This document shows, piece by piece, positions 47,273 to 56,628 of a DNA stretch of 64,000 nucleotides. Numbering within the stretch: position 1 is the first letter of the stretch; each line of letters starts with the position of its first letter. The position numbers were made by a program, and so were the translations under genes. The notes beneath the pieces are model-generated. The model was not told where the DNA came from, searched no databases, and saw nothing but the letters and a program-made list of their open reading frames with translations. Source of the DNA: CAZQDP01 sp964592375 (GTDB lineage: Bacteria > Bacillota > Clostridia > RUG12999); NCBI GenBank assembly GCA_964592375.1, contig CAZQDP010000005.1, positions 1 to 64,000 on the forward strand, read 5' to 3'.

Positions 47273-48811
47273 CTATTTTTGTTTGAAAAATTTGCGTAAA
47301 ATGGCACCAGTGGTAAAATAGAGAATGACGGCAAAAGAAATATCAAAACTAAGGTTAAAGATAAACAGCTGCTTCCCCATATCCGCTTCCCCATTGCCAA
47401 GTGCCGGCAGGGGATACTGCAAAATTCCAATGAGCATAATGAAAAACAGTAGCGAGATATATTCCCTTTTTCTTGCATCTTTTTTGATAAATTGCAAGAA
47501 AAGCACAATAAAATAGATGAGGTAATACAATACCAGAAATATAAAAGAGCGAGGCAGGAGCAAGGATTTTATGGTGTTGTGCAGTGTAAAAAAAGAATTG
47601 AGCTCTCGCTTATAGGCGGCATCTTCCTTTGTGTAGTTCCCCATCATCCCCACCTTATTATCAAAGGCGTTTTGGGCTGTTATCTCCATTTTCTCATACA
47701 GGCGCGCCGGGCGAGATAGGTAAAATTTCAGCACGCTCTGCCTGCTTATCCTGTCATAAAACAATTCATCAAATGCAGTGCTTTTGGTGTCAATGGGAAG
47801 GTCCACATCATATGCATTGGTGCCTGCAAGCACAGCAAGCTCAGGAGACAAACCCAAGGCCACTAAATCCTGTGAAGGGGTGGTGGAATTCTTCAGCACA
47901 CCGTAGAATACGGAATTGTACATGGTGTCTCTCTCTAAATGACCAGGAGCGCTGGTATAGATACCAATGGTGATTAGCAAAAGAAGAAAATACCCCAATA
48001 GCATGGTTACGGTATGCTTGCGGTCTCTGAGCCATACCGGTATAAGGAAGAGGGCAATGAGAAAGGAAAGCAGGGTGTATTGCATTTTTGAACCAAAGAA
48101 CATATACGCAAAGATAAAAAGCCAAATCAGGGATCTTCGGCTACCGCTTTTAATATGGCAAAGTCCAAAAGCTGCCATTGCAAGGAGGGATACATAGGAA
48201 CAAGCCTCCCCGTAAAAGCTATTAAAATATATGGTCTGCGTACTGTCTCCCAATCCAAAAAGCGTAAGGATGCAGAGCAGCAGAGTTAAAATGCGGTTTT
48301 GACTTTTCAGGCTCAAGATAATTAAATACACGCTGAAAAGAAGCAGTGCCATATACACCCCTGCCATATAGCGAAGATCAAAAATGCCGCTTTCATGGAA
48401 AAGACTGCTCAGGCAAATGCCAATGGTTACAATAATATTCTGGCTGACTGCATAAATTTCCTGTACCCGAAAGAAGGGTGCAATAAAATAAAACAGTGTG
48501 AGCGATAAAGACTGGAGCACGGGGGGGATTTCAATGGGAAGCCCTTCATAGGCCGAATAGGTATATATCGGCACATAATAGTCATAAAAAAGAGGCACAT
48601 CCGGCTGATGAAACCCATAGGGCACGAGCATTCTTGCAAAATCTCCATTGTCTGCCACGCCTCGATATGGCGGCAAAAAAAGCAGTATCACCATGATGAT
48701 TAGCATAATGGCAGGTGTAAGCACCTGAGGAGAAAGCAAGGCGTTTATACATTGCTTTGCACTGAGACTTTTCAAAAATATATTACATCGATTAAAAAAT
48801 GATTTCAACAC
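47273..48811 (-). CDS. Polytopic membrane protein, possible GT-C-type glycosyltransferase
   Basis: This protein has about 512 residues, and roughly ten hydrophobic segments run through its length. A GTG start at 48811 is chosen because GGAGG lies 6 nt upstream; an in-frame ATG at 48835 also exists. An acidic loop after the first helix (YRGVADNGDFARML) and a long extracellular loop with YYVPIYTYSAY resemble GT-C enzymes that use polyprenyl-linked sugars, such as the WsfD-type hexose transferases annotated in Firmicutes. The family assignment is tentative. It lies directly below dnaE on the same strand, suggesting co-transcription with dnaE-murC. Confidence 0.6.
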   Translation of the reverse strand: MLKSFFNRCNIFLKSLSAKQCINALLSPQVLTPAIMLIIMVILLFLPPYRGVADNGDFARMLVPYGFHQPDVPLFYDYYVPIYTYSAYEGLPIEIPPVLQSLSLTLFYFIAPFFRVQEIYAVSQNIIVTIGICLSSLFHESGIFDLRYMAGVYMALLLFSVYLIILSLKSQNRILTLLLCILTLFGLGDSTQTIYFNSFYGEACSYVSLLAMAAFGLCHIKSGSRRSLIWLFIFAYMFFGSKMQYTLLSFLIALFLIPVWLRDRKHTVTMLLGYFLLLLITIGIYTSAPGHLERDTMYNSVFYGVLKNSTTPSQDLVALGLSPELAVLAGTNAYDVDLPIDTKSTAFDELFYDRISRQSVLKFYLSRPARLYEKMEITAQNAFDNKVGMMGNYTKEDAAYKRELNSFFTLHNTIKSLLLPRSFIFLVLYYLIYFIVLFLQFIKKDARKREYISLLFFIMLIGILQYPLPALGNGEADMGKQLFIFNLSFDISFAVILYFTTGAILRKFFKQK

Positions 48812-48837
48812 GATTTTCCTCCGTATCCCACACAAAA

Positions 48838-51800
48838 TTATTTCATTTTTACGTTTTCAATTCCCAAAAGGGTTTGTAGCATTTGCTCTGTTTGTGCAGT
48901 ATAATCAACACATGCATCCCATTTCATTCTGTCGCAAAACTCCTCACGGTAAAACACCACGGGAGTAGAACCCGGGCTCTGAAGCAGAGCCTGTTTTACC
49001 TGAGGGAGAAGAAAGTCTTTGCCGATTTTAAAGCGCAGATATAAGGTCTTTTCCGTAGGCGGGCTTGGGGGCACGACAGGTCCTGCATTTCGTATATCCT
49101 CCAAGAGGACCACTTCCTCTGCAATGAGCTTGGAGTCTCCATCTTCTTTGAGGTCAATTCTGCCACGGATGAGCACATGCATATCCACTTGAAGGCATGG
49201 TGCAAACTTTTGTAGCACTTTGGGAAAAACAACGACCTCAATACTGCCGGAAAGGTCCTCTATTTGCACAAAAGCCATGGTAGAAGAAGACTTTGTTAGT
49301 TTGTCTTTTTTTGCAGTTACAATGCCTGCCATAGACACGAAATCCTTATCGTGCACAGGGGCACTCTGAGATACATCTTCAAAATATTGGACAATATCCC
49401 CAGTCGTTAAAGTGACATATTGGCTGATAAGATCAGCATATTCATCTAACGGATGGCCGGACACATAAATACCTAGCATTTCCTTTTCCATGGCCAAAAG
49501 TGTTGGCGTATCAAATTCCTTCCTATTGTTCAAAGGTCGAAGAACCGCGGCCTCTTCTTCCCCAAACAGTGACATTTGACCTTCTACGTTTTTACGACGA
49601 ACATTTGCTATTTCATCCATTTCATCTTCATAGATAGCCAGTAGGTGGGAGCGTTTTTCACCCAAGCTATCAAATGCGCCGCACTTAATAAGACTTTCAA
49701 CAGCACGCTTGTTGTTGTCGGAGCCCTGCATACGCAAAAGAAAATCTCCAAAGGATTGAATGGGCGTGTCTTTGCGTTTTTCAATAATGCTCGTTACAAG
49801 ATTGTATCCAATATTTTTAATGGCCGCAAGACCAAAGCGAATGCAGTTGCCATCCACCGTAAATCCTTCATGGCTGCACCCAATATCCGGCGGCAAAAGC
49901 TTAATTCCCATTCGGCTACATTCTGCCACATAGGTTGAAACTTTGCCCGATACTCCCAAAACGCTCGATAGCAGAGCCGCCATATATTGGGTGGGGTAAT
50001 GATATTTAAAATAGGCAGTTTGATATGCCACTATGGCATAGGCCGCCGCGTGAGATTTATTAAATGCATAATTTGCAAAATCCATCATTTCATCAAAAAT
50101 AGCATTGGCACATCGCTCATCTATTCCCCTGCGAATTGCACCCTCCAATAGCACATTTCCCTGCTCGTCCACCATGCCATGCACAAAATGTGCTCTCTCT
50201 TCCTCCATCACAGTGGCTTTCTTTTTAGACATCGCTCTACGCACAAGATCCGCTCTGCCCATGGAATATCCTGCCAGATCACGCACGATCTGCATGACCT
50301 GCTCTTGATAGACCATGCAACCGTAGGTTACGCTCAAAATGGGCTCTAAAAGAGGGTGCTTATAGGTGATGCTATCTGGACGGTGCTTGCCCCTTATGTA
50401 ATACGGAATTTGATCCATGGGGCCGGGACGGTAGAGGGAAATGCCAGCAATTAAATCTTCTATGCTACGAGGCATCAGCTCCTTCATGAATTGCTTCATG
50501 CCGCGGCTTTCCAGCTGAAACACGCCGTCTGTATTGCCCTGTGAGAGCATGTCGAACACGCCGGCATCCTGCTGATCAATATCCTCTAAGGAAACTTTTT
50601 CTCCCGTGCTCTCTAAAATAATACGCAAGGTATCGCGCAGGACCGTGAGGTTGCGAAGACCCAAAAAGTCCATCTTTAAAAGACCTAAATTTTGCAGGGT
50701 ATCCATATCAAATTGGGTGGTGATCACATCTCCGTTTCGGGAAAGCGGCACATAATCAGTCACCGGTTTTTCGCAGATAACAACGCCTGCCGCATGGGTA
50801 GAGGCATGGCGAGGAGTGCCTTCTAAAGCCATGGCAATATCCAGCATTTCCTTCATTTGAGCATCATTATCATAAATGGCTTTCAGCTCAGAGCTAATCT
50901 CCAGGGCACGCGCAATGGTGATTTTTAGCTCATTTGGGATGAGCTTTGCAATCCTGTCTGCCTCTGCATAGGGCAAGCTCAGCACCCTGGCGCAGTCACG
51001 TACGGCTTGCTTGGCACCCATTGTACCAAAAGTAATAATCTGTGCCACATTGGCCTTGCCGTATTTTTCCACCACATAATCGATGACCTCTTGGCGTCGC
51101 TCTATGCAAAAATCAATATCGATATCAGGCATGCTAATGCGCTCCGGATTTAAAAAGCGCTCAAATAAAAGATTATATTTCATCGGATCGATATCGGTAA
51201 TGCGCAGGCAATAGGACACGAGGCTACCAGCGGCAGAGCCTCTGCCGGGGCCAACAATAATGCCGCTATCCTTCGCATATTTGATAAAATCCCATACAAT
51301 TAAGAAATAGTCCACATACCCCATATTTTCAATGGTTTCAAGCTCATAGAAAAGCCGTGGTTTTAGCGACTCGGAATGCTTGCCATAGCGCTCGGAAAGT
51401 CCTTCAAGACACAAGCTGCGCATATACGCCGCCGCATCCGTGACACCCTCAGGCAACTGATAACGAGGCAAGTGCAGCTCGTCAAAGGAAAGCGCTACAT
51501 TGCACCTGGCGGCAATGTCTACCGTATTGCGAGCAGCCTCGGGAAGGGCAGGAAAGAGGGCGGCCATTTCATCCCCCGATTTTAAGTAAAATTCATTGGT
51601 ATCAAACCGCATTCTCTTTTCCATGTCTACTGTTTTACCGGTCTGGATACACAAAAGTGCATCCTGCACCTTGGCATCCTTTTGATGAATATAATGTACG
51701 TCATTGGTTACAACAAGGCCGATACCCAGCCGATGAGATAAATCAATCAGTTTGATATTTACCCTGCGTTGCTCCTCAATGCCGTGATCCTGCAACTCAA

Positions 51801-52317
51801 TAAAAAAATTATCCTTGCCGAAAATATCGAGGTAACGTAGTGCATATTTTTCTGCCAATGCATCATCATTTTCTAAAAAACTGCGGCAAATATCTCCTGC
51901 CAGGCAAGCAGACAGTGCAATAATTCCCTCATGATGGGCAAGCAAAAGCTCCATATCCACACGAGGTTTGTAATAAAACCCTTCCGTATAACCAGCAGAT
52001 ACAATTTTAAGCAAATTAAAATAGCCCACATTGTTCATGGCAAGGAGCACAAGATGACCCGGCTCTGCATCCTGGCGACCGTCCATGTCAAAGCGGCTGC
52101 GCCGAGCGGTATATACCTCACAGCCTAAAATTGGCTTAAGGCCTGCACTTTTGACTTTATTATAAAAATCAATGACACCAAACATGCAGCCATGGTCTGT
52201 AATGGCGATGCTGTCCATTCCCAGTTCCTTGGCACGTGCGGCCAATTTACCAATTTTACAAGCACCATCTAGCAAGCTGTATTCACTGTGGTTATGAAGA
52301 TGAACAAATGGCGTCAT
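48838..52317 (-). CDS. dnaE: DNA polymerase III alpha subunit, DnaE type
   Basis: This 1159-residue polymerase has an N-terminal PHP domain (FVHLHNHSEYSLLDGACKIG, IAITDHG), a polymerase core with PDIDIDF catalytic acids, and the tandem HhH, OB-fold and C-terminal regions (FVQIEDLSGSIEVVVFPKVL). In Firmicutes DnaE acts with PolC, extending primers. It overlaps murC by 4 bp at its start. PolC lies 1.6 kb away in the opposite orientation, so both replicative polymerases are encoded close together. Confidence 0.96.
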   Translation of the reverse strand: MTPFVHLHNHSEYSLLDGACKIGKLAARAKELGMDSIAITDHGCMFGVIDFYNKVKSAGLKPILGCEVYTARRSRFDMDGRQDAEPGHLVLLAMNNVGYFNLLKIVSAGYTEGFYYKPRVDMELLLAHHEGIIALSACLAGDICRSFLENDDALAEKYALRYLDIFGKDNFFIELQDHGIEEQRRVNIKLIDLSHRLGIGLVVTNDVHYIHQKDAKVQDALLCIQTGKTVDMEKRMRFDTNEFYLKSGDEMAALFPALPEAARNTVDIAARCNVALSFDELHLPRYQLPEGVTDAAAYMRSLCLEGLSERYGKHSESLKPRLFYELETIENMGYVDYFLIVWDFIKYAKDSGIIVGPGRGSAAGSLVSYCLRITDIDPMKYNLLFERFLNPERISMPDIDIDFCIERRQEVIDYVVEKYGKANVAQIITFGTMGAKQAVRDCARVLSLPYAEADRIAKLIPNELKITIARALEISSELKAIYDNDAQMKEMLDIAMALEGTPRHASTHAAGVVICEKPVTDYVPLSRNGDVITTQFDMDTLQNLGLLKMDFLGLRNLTVLRDTLRIILESTGEKVSLEDIDQQDAGVFDMLSQGNTDGVFQLESRGMKQFMKELMPRSIEDLIAGISLYRPGPMDQIPYYIRGKHRPDSITYKHPLLEPILSVTYGCMVYQEQVMQIVRDLAGYSMGRADLVRRAMSKKKATVMEEERAHFVHGMVDEQGNVLLEGAIRRGIDERCANAIFDEMMDFANYAFNKSHAAAYAIVAYQTAYFKYHYPTQYMAALLSSVLGVSGKVSTYVAECSRMGIKLLPPDIGCSHEGFTVDGNCIRFGLAAIKNIGYNLVTSIIEKRKDTPIQSFGDFLLRMQGSDNNKRAVESLIKCGAFDSLGEKRSHLLAIYEDEMDEIANVRRKNVEGQMSLFGEEEAAVLRPLNNRKEFDTPTLLAMEKEMLGIYVSGHPLDEYADLISQYVTLTTGDIVQYFEDVSQSAPVHDKDFVSMAGIVTAKKDKLTKSSSTMAFVQIEDLSGSIEVVVFPKVLQKFAPCLQVDMHVLIRGRIDLKEDGDSKLIAEEVVLLEDIRNAGPVVPPSPPTEKTLYLRFKIGKDFLLPQVKQALLQSPGSTPVVFYREEFCDRMKWDACVDYTAQTEQMLQTLLGIENVKMK

Positions 52318-53744
52318 TTACAAATTTCCTCTTCCTTTTTCGAATTGTTTAAAATGATTTCTCCCGCTTTGAAAATGTCTCCCGCGCCCATGGTAATAAT
52401 CATATCCCCTTTTGTAGCGGCCCTTTGAGCATAAGAGGATATTTTTTCAAAGGTTGGCAGGTATATGGCGTTTCTGCCGCATTCACGTATGCTAATGGCC
52501 AAATCGCTGGAGGAAACAATGCCTTCATCCTTTTCCCGAGCGGCATAAATATCGGCTAATATCACTTCATCTGCATCTCCAAAAGCGGAGGCAAAATCAT
52601 CAAAAAATGAGAATGTTCTGGAATAAGTGTGAGGCTGAAAAATACAAATCAGGCGGCCGTCGCAAATATCCCGAGCGGCGGAAAGACTCGCCATAATCTC
52701 TGTGGGATGATGGGCATAATCATCATATATCGCAACGCCAGCTACTTCACCTTTGTATTCAAGCCGCCTTTTTACGCCTTCATAATCTTCAATGCCGCGG
52801 CAAGCAACGCTCATATCAAGCCCCAAGGCATATGCATTGGCCAGGGCGGCCAAGGAGTTGAGCAGATTGTGCCTGCCGGCAACGCGCAGGCAAACTCGGC
52901 AAATTGGCTCGCCGCATATCTCCAGCAAATAGCAAGGCAAACCGCCTGCATACTGCACGTCTACCGCACGGAGCATGGCATCCGCATTGGCAAGGCCGTA
53001 GCTGATTATTCTGCATCGGGCTTTTGAAACCACTTTCTGCACATCAATATCATCCCAAAGTGCCACCACATATCCGCTTGAAGGCACAAGGGAAACAAAT
53101 GCTTCATATGCGCTTTCATAATCATCCTTATCTTTAAAATAATCTAAGTGATCCGGCTCAACATTGAGCACCGTAACGCCAAAAGGACGAAAACTCAAAA
53201 AGCTTCGGTGATATTCGCATGCCTCTGCCAAAAAATATTCTCCGGCACCCGTGCGTAAATTTCCCCCGATTTTATCAAGCTCGCCGCCCACCATAATGGT
53301 AGGGTCACAGCCACTTTCAATTAAAATATGGGATAGCATAGAAGTCACTGTGGTTTTTCCGTGCGTGCCCGATATGGCAATGGGATAAGGGAATTCATCC
53401 ATGATAAGGCCTAGTAGCACGGGCCGCTCCACCATAGGAATTCCGGCATGGGCAGCGGCTGCACGCTCCGGATTATCCTGCTGTACGGCGGCAGTATATA
53501 CAACCAAATTAGCGCCTCCCACATTTTCCGCTCGGTGGGATAAAAACACCTGTGCCCCCTTGCTTTCAAGATGTGTAATCATGGGCGTTAGGTGCAGGTC
53601 CGATCCGGTTACCCGAAACCCCTTTTGCATCATCACAAGTGCCAAGGCACTCATGCTAATACCGCCAATTCCAATAAAATGAACCCTGCCACCTGAAGGG
53701 ATTAAATGTAAACTATCCAAAATCAGTTTCATTCCTTTCGACAC
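52314..53744 (-). CDS. murC: UDP-N-acetylmuramate-L-alanine ligase
   Basis: This 476-residue Mur ligase adds L-Ala to UDP-MurNAc in peptidoglycan synthesis. The N-terminal VHFIGIGGISMSALAL, the ATP loop AISGTHGKTT, NVEPDHLDYF, and the C-terminal YDDYAHHPTEI and FQPHTYSRT motifs are all present. The start is ambiguous: GTG at 53744 or ATG at 53732, with AAAGGA lying between them. It overlaps dnaE by 4 bp. Confidence 0.95.
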   Translation of the reverse strand: MSKGMKLILDSLHLIPSGGRVHFIGIGGISMSALALVMMQKGFRVTGSDLHLTPMITHLESKGAQVFLSHRAENVGGANLVVYTAAVQQDNPERAAAAHAGIPMVERPVLLGLIMDEFPYPIAISGTHGKTTVTSMLSHILIESGCDPTIMVGGELDKIGGNLRTGAGEYFLAEACEYHRSFLSFRPFGVTVLNVEPDHLDYFKDKDDYESAYEAFVSLVPSSGYVVALWDDIDVQKVVSKARCRIISYGLANADAMLRAVDVQYAGGLPCYLLEICGEPICRVCLRVAGRHNLLNSLAALANAYALGLDMSVACRGIEDYEGVKRRLEYKGEVAGVAIYDDYAHHPTEIMASLSAARDICDGRLICIFQPHTYSRTFSFFDDFASAFGDADEVILADIYAAREKDEGIVSSSDLAISIRECGRNAIYLPTFEKISSYAQRAATKGDMIITMGAGDIFKAGEIILNNSKKEEEICK

Positions 53745-54093
53745 TCACGCTTGCATTGCACAATAAAAGAAGCCCCGATCACCTTTAAAACGGGAGAAGT
53801 GGTTTTATGAAGTTTTCTCAATATCATGCAAGACATTTTGAATGGATGCCTCATTTATAACATTTACGTATATTATATTATATTATCTTAAAAATATAAA
53901 TAGTATTTTGAAAATTTTGATATATTTCACAAAAAATAAGTGTATTTCTATGAAAATCCACTGCACATTCGCAGTTGCTGTGCAACAAGTACAGATATTC
54001 ATCAGACGATTTGAGATACTGCAACAATAAAAGCCTTGATTGCTCAAGACTTTTATCCACATTATTGCATTTTTCTATTTTATTTGCGCCGTA
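53745..54093. other. Intergenic region between murC and the HD-GYP gene
   Basis: No gene is seen. It should hold the murC promoter; several AT-rich candidates lie at 53855-53890 (minus strand), none clear. A perfect DnaA box TTATCCACA lies at 54053-54061, next to a terminator. Confidence 0.5.
54028..54056 (-). terminator. Terminator below the HD-GYP gene
   Basis: On the minus strand AAAAGTCTTGA and TCAAGGCTTTT form a stem with a GCAA loop and one internal mismatch, and the descending arm ends in CTTTTATTG. Confidence 0.6.
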
Positions 54094-56628
54094 CTATGAT
54101 ACGATAGATACCTTAGCGATAGAGCTTATCTTCCCTTTCATGACAAGATCAATAAAAATTTCTGCAAGTTTAGGGTCAAACTGCGTTCCTGCATTTTTCT
54201 TCAGCTCTAAAACAGCAAACTCAAAGGGCATTGGCTTTTTGTATTGCCTCTCAGAGGTCATGGCATCAAAAGCATCCGCAATGGCAAGGCATCTGCCACC
54301 AATTGGAATATCCTCGCCTTTGATCCCTCGTGGATAGCCTCGGCCATCCCAACGCTCGTGATGGCTGATGGCAATGGGGATTAAGTAGTTCAGTGCAGGA
54401 AGATGCTTAATAATTTCCACTGAATTTTCTACATGTTTCTTCATTTCAAAATATTCATCGTCATCCAGTTTTCCTTGCTTGGTCAAAATGTGCTCGGATA
54501 TGCCAATCTTCCCGATATCATGTAGCAGAGCGGCTTCTTTAATAATTTTGACATGCTCCGCATCAAGACCGAGTTCTTTGCCAAGGGCAATGGCATATTC
54601 CGCCACACGCTGGGAATGACCAAAGGTGACGTGGTCCTTCACATCAATGGCGGCAGTCAACGCATGGATAGTGGTTGCATATTCCGCATATTTATCATTT
54701 GAGCTAAGAGATTTTTGGTCGATTTCTTTTTCATACACCTTGCCCGATGCATAGGTTACAATCTTATTTTTACCGGAAAACTTTGCATTGTACACAGCAA
54801 GCTCCACATTTTGTAAAAGCTGAGCAATGGATGAGGCCGTATAGGGATAGGTTGCAATGCCTGCACTTAAGGTAAGGGTTTTAAGCTTAGAGGTTGGCTT
54901 AAACGCCAGCTGGCTTTTGATTTTTTCCGCGAAGTAGAGCGCCTTGATGGAATCATACCCCGGCAAAATAACGGCAAACACCTTGCCACTGTAGCGTACA
55001 GCCTTGCCGCACTCACCCAAGGTAGATTTGATAATATTTGCAATCTCTTTTAGCGCAATATCGCCTTCGGAGTATCCATAAAGCTGATTGTATAGCTTAA
55101 AATCGTCAACATTTAAAAATAGAAGGGATAATACATCATTTTTAGATTTCTCCATAAAGGTATCAAGCTGCTCATGAAAGAATTTCCGATTAAGCAGGCC
55201 TGTTAGGTCGTCTGTTCTGGCGTCATTGTATACCTTTTCATACAGATGAGCGTTTTTAATAGCAATGGAGGTAATGGAACCGACCGACTCTAAAAAGTTG
55301 ATATTTTCCGAAGATAAACAGATTTTACTGGGCTTGCCGCATATTACCACAATGCCATACAAACAATCCTCTACCTTCAGTGGGGCAAGACACAAGGCGT
55401 TAATTCTTGCAAGCTCACTTTTCTCATGTTCCCACATGGCCTTATAGTGCACGGATTTTGAAAACTCGCTCAGAAGAAGACAATTCGATGCATTCTCATC
55501 CACCGCACCCTTTAGCAATGCCAAAACGCATGGATTATCTTCCCGGAGGGTAAAATCACGTCTGGCCAGTGGACTGCATGTTGCGACTGTTATATAAGAT
55601 GCTCGCTTCTCATCCTTTAAGCAAATATAAATTTTATCGATATTGATGGTGGTTTTGATAATGGAAATCAGGGCGGCGGAAATTTCATCAATATTAAGCG
55701 TTTTTGATATTGTTGCGCTATAATTTTTAATATTATTGTCTCTGTCTTTTCTTGTACGGAACTGCTTGACATTTAACTTTTTAACCAAAAAGTACGCAAA
55801 GGCAACTGATACAAGAAACAGAAGATTAACGACAAATAAATGGTTTTGTGTAAACATGGGTGTTGCATTTTTGATAAATGCATCAATATCATTTACAAAG
55901 TAAAAGAAAATCACGGAGGTAAAGATAGCGGCGGTAAAGCCAATGGTATTGCTGGAAACCAACAATTGAAGTGAAAATAAACGTTTTTTATACAACGATA
56001 TGAGCAGTGCCACGGCATAGAAAATGCCGGACAATGTATCAAATGGAAATACATTTCCCGGAATAACAGAAAGAAGATTACCCGCAAATAAAATATACAT
56101 CCCGATGGCAACAAAGATAAGCCCCGAAGACATCGCGGAATTCTTTTTCAAAGACGTATTGACCATGTAGGAGGCACGTAGTACAATCAGTGCAAAGAAA
56201 GTGGTGGGAATGAGTACATGCCATGTGGTATTGTATAAAAAAACCACTCGGTTCGGTTCGATATAAGTGAGTGTAGGTACAGCTAAAAATACTTCAAAAT
56301 GCGTAAAGAATAGCAATATGATGGTTCCCGTCCAGAAAAACAAGCGCAGGAATTTATTTTTAAGACCGGTATAGGTGCTAATAAAATCATACATCAATAC
56401 GGGTGCGGAAAAAATCGACAAAAGCGAAATCTCATACCACAGCCGATATCCGGGGTACAACAACAAGCGCATAAAAAGTGAACCGGCAGTCCACCCGATA
56501 AACGCAACTAAAAGCATCATAAACGAGCGTAAAAGCTCATTCTTTTTGGCAATAAGTATACAGCAAAGTAAGAAACCATAGCAGCATAAAGCAATCAATT
56601 GTACATAAATGAAAGGTATGGCTGCCAT
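54094..56628 (-). CDS. Membrane HD-GYP c-di-GMP phosphodiesterase with degenerate GGDEF
   Basis: This is an 844-residue sensor. About seven N-terminal helices (1-230, like the histidine-kinase 7TM region), another helix near 285, a GAF-like domain (about 300-460), a GGDEF-like domain (about 475-640) and a C-terminal HD-GYP domain are seen in that order. The GGDEF active motif is replaced by SGKVF (RYSGKVFAVILP), so cyclase activity is unlikely. HD-GYP motifs are intact: LLHDIGKIGI near 701 and WDGRGYPRG near 766. It should degrade c-di-GMP in response to a membrane or GAF signal. Its start overlaps the stop of the GH3-like gene by one base (TAATG). Confidence 0.92.
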   Translation of the reverse strand: MAAIPFIYVQLIALCCYGFLLCCILIAKKNELLRSFMMLLVAFIGWTAGSLFMRLLLYPGYRLWYEISLLSIFSAPVLMYDFISTYTGLKNKFLRLFFWTGTIILLFFTHFEVFLAVPTLTYIEPNRVVFLYNTTWHVLIPTTFFALIVLRASYMVNTSLKKNSAMSSGLIFVAIGMYILFAGNLLSVIPGNVFPFDTLSGIFYAVALLISLYKKRLFSLQLLVSSNTIGFTAAIFTSVIFFYFVNDIDAFIKNATPMFTQNHLFVVNLLFLVSVAFAYFLVKKLNVKQFRTRKDRDNNIKNYSATISKTLNIDEISAALISIIKTTINIDKIYICLKDEKRASYITVATCSPLARRDFTLREDNPCVLALLKGAVDENASNCLLLSEFSKSVHYKAMWEHEKSELARINALCLAPLKVEDCLYGIVVICGKPSKICLSSENINFLESVGSITSIAIKNAHLYEKVYNDARTDDLTGLLNRKFFHEQLDTFMEKSKNDVLSLLFLNVDDFKLYNQLYGYSEGDIALKEIANIIKSTLGECGKAVRYSGKVFAVILPGYDSIKALYFAEKIKSQLAFKPTSKLKTLTLSAGIATYPYTASSIAQLLQNVELAVYNAKFSGKNKIVTYASGKVYEKEIDQKSLSSNDKYAEYATTIHALTAAIDVKDHVTFGHSQRVAEYAIALGKELGLDAEHVKIIKEAALLHDIGKIGISEHILTKQGKLDDDEYFEMKKHVENSVEIIKHLPALNYLIPIAISHHERWDGRGYPRGIKGEDIPIGGRCLAIADAFDAMTSERQYKKPMPFEFAVLELKKNAGTQFDPKLAEIFIDLVMKGKISSIAKVSIVS

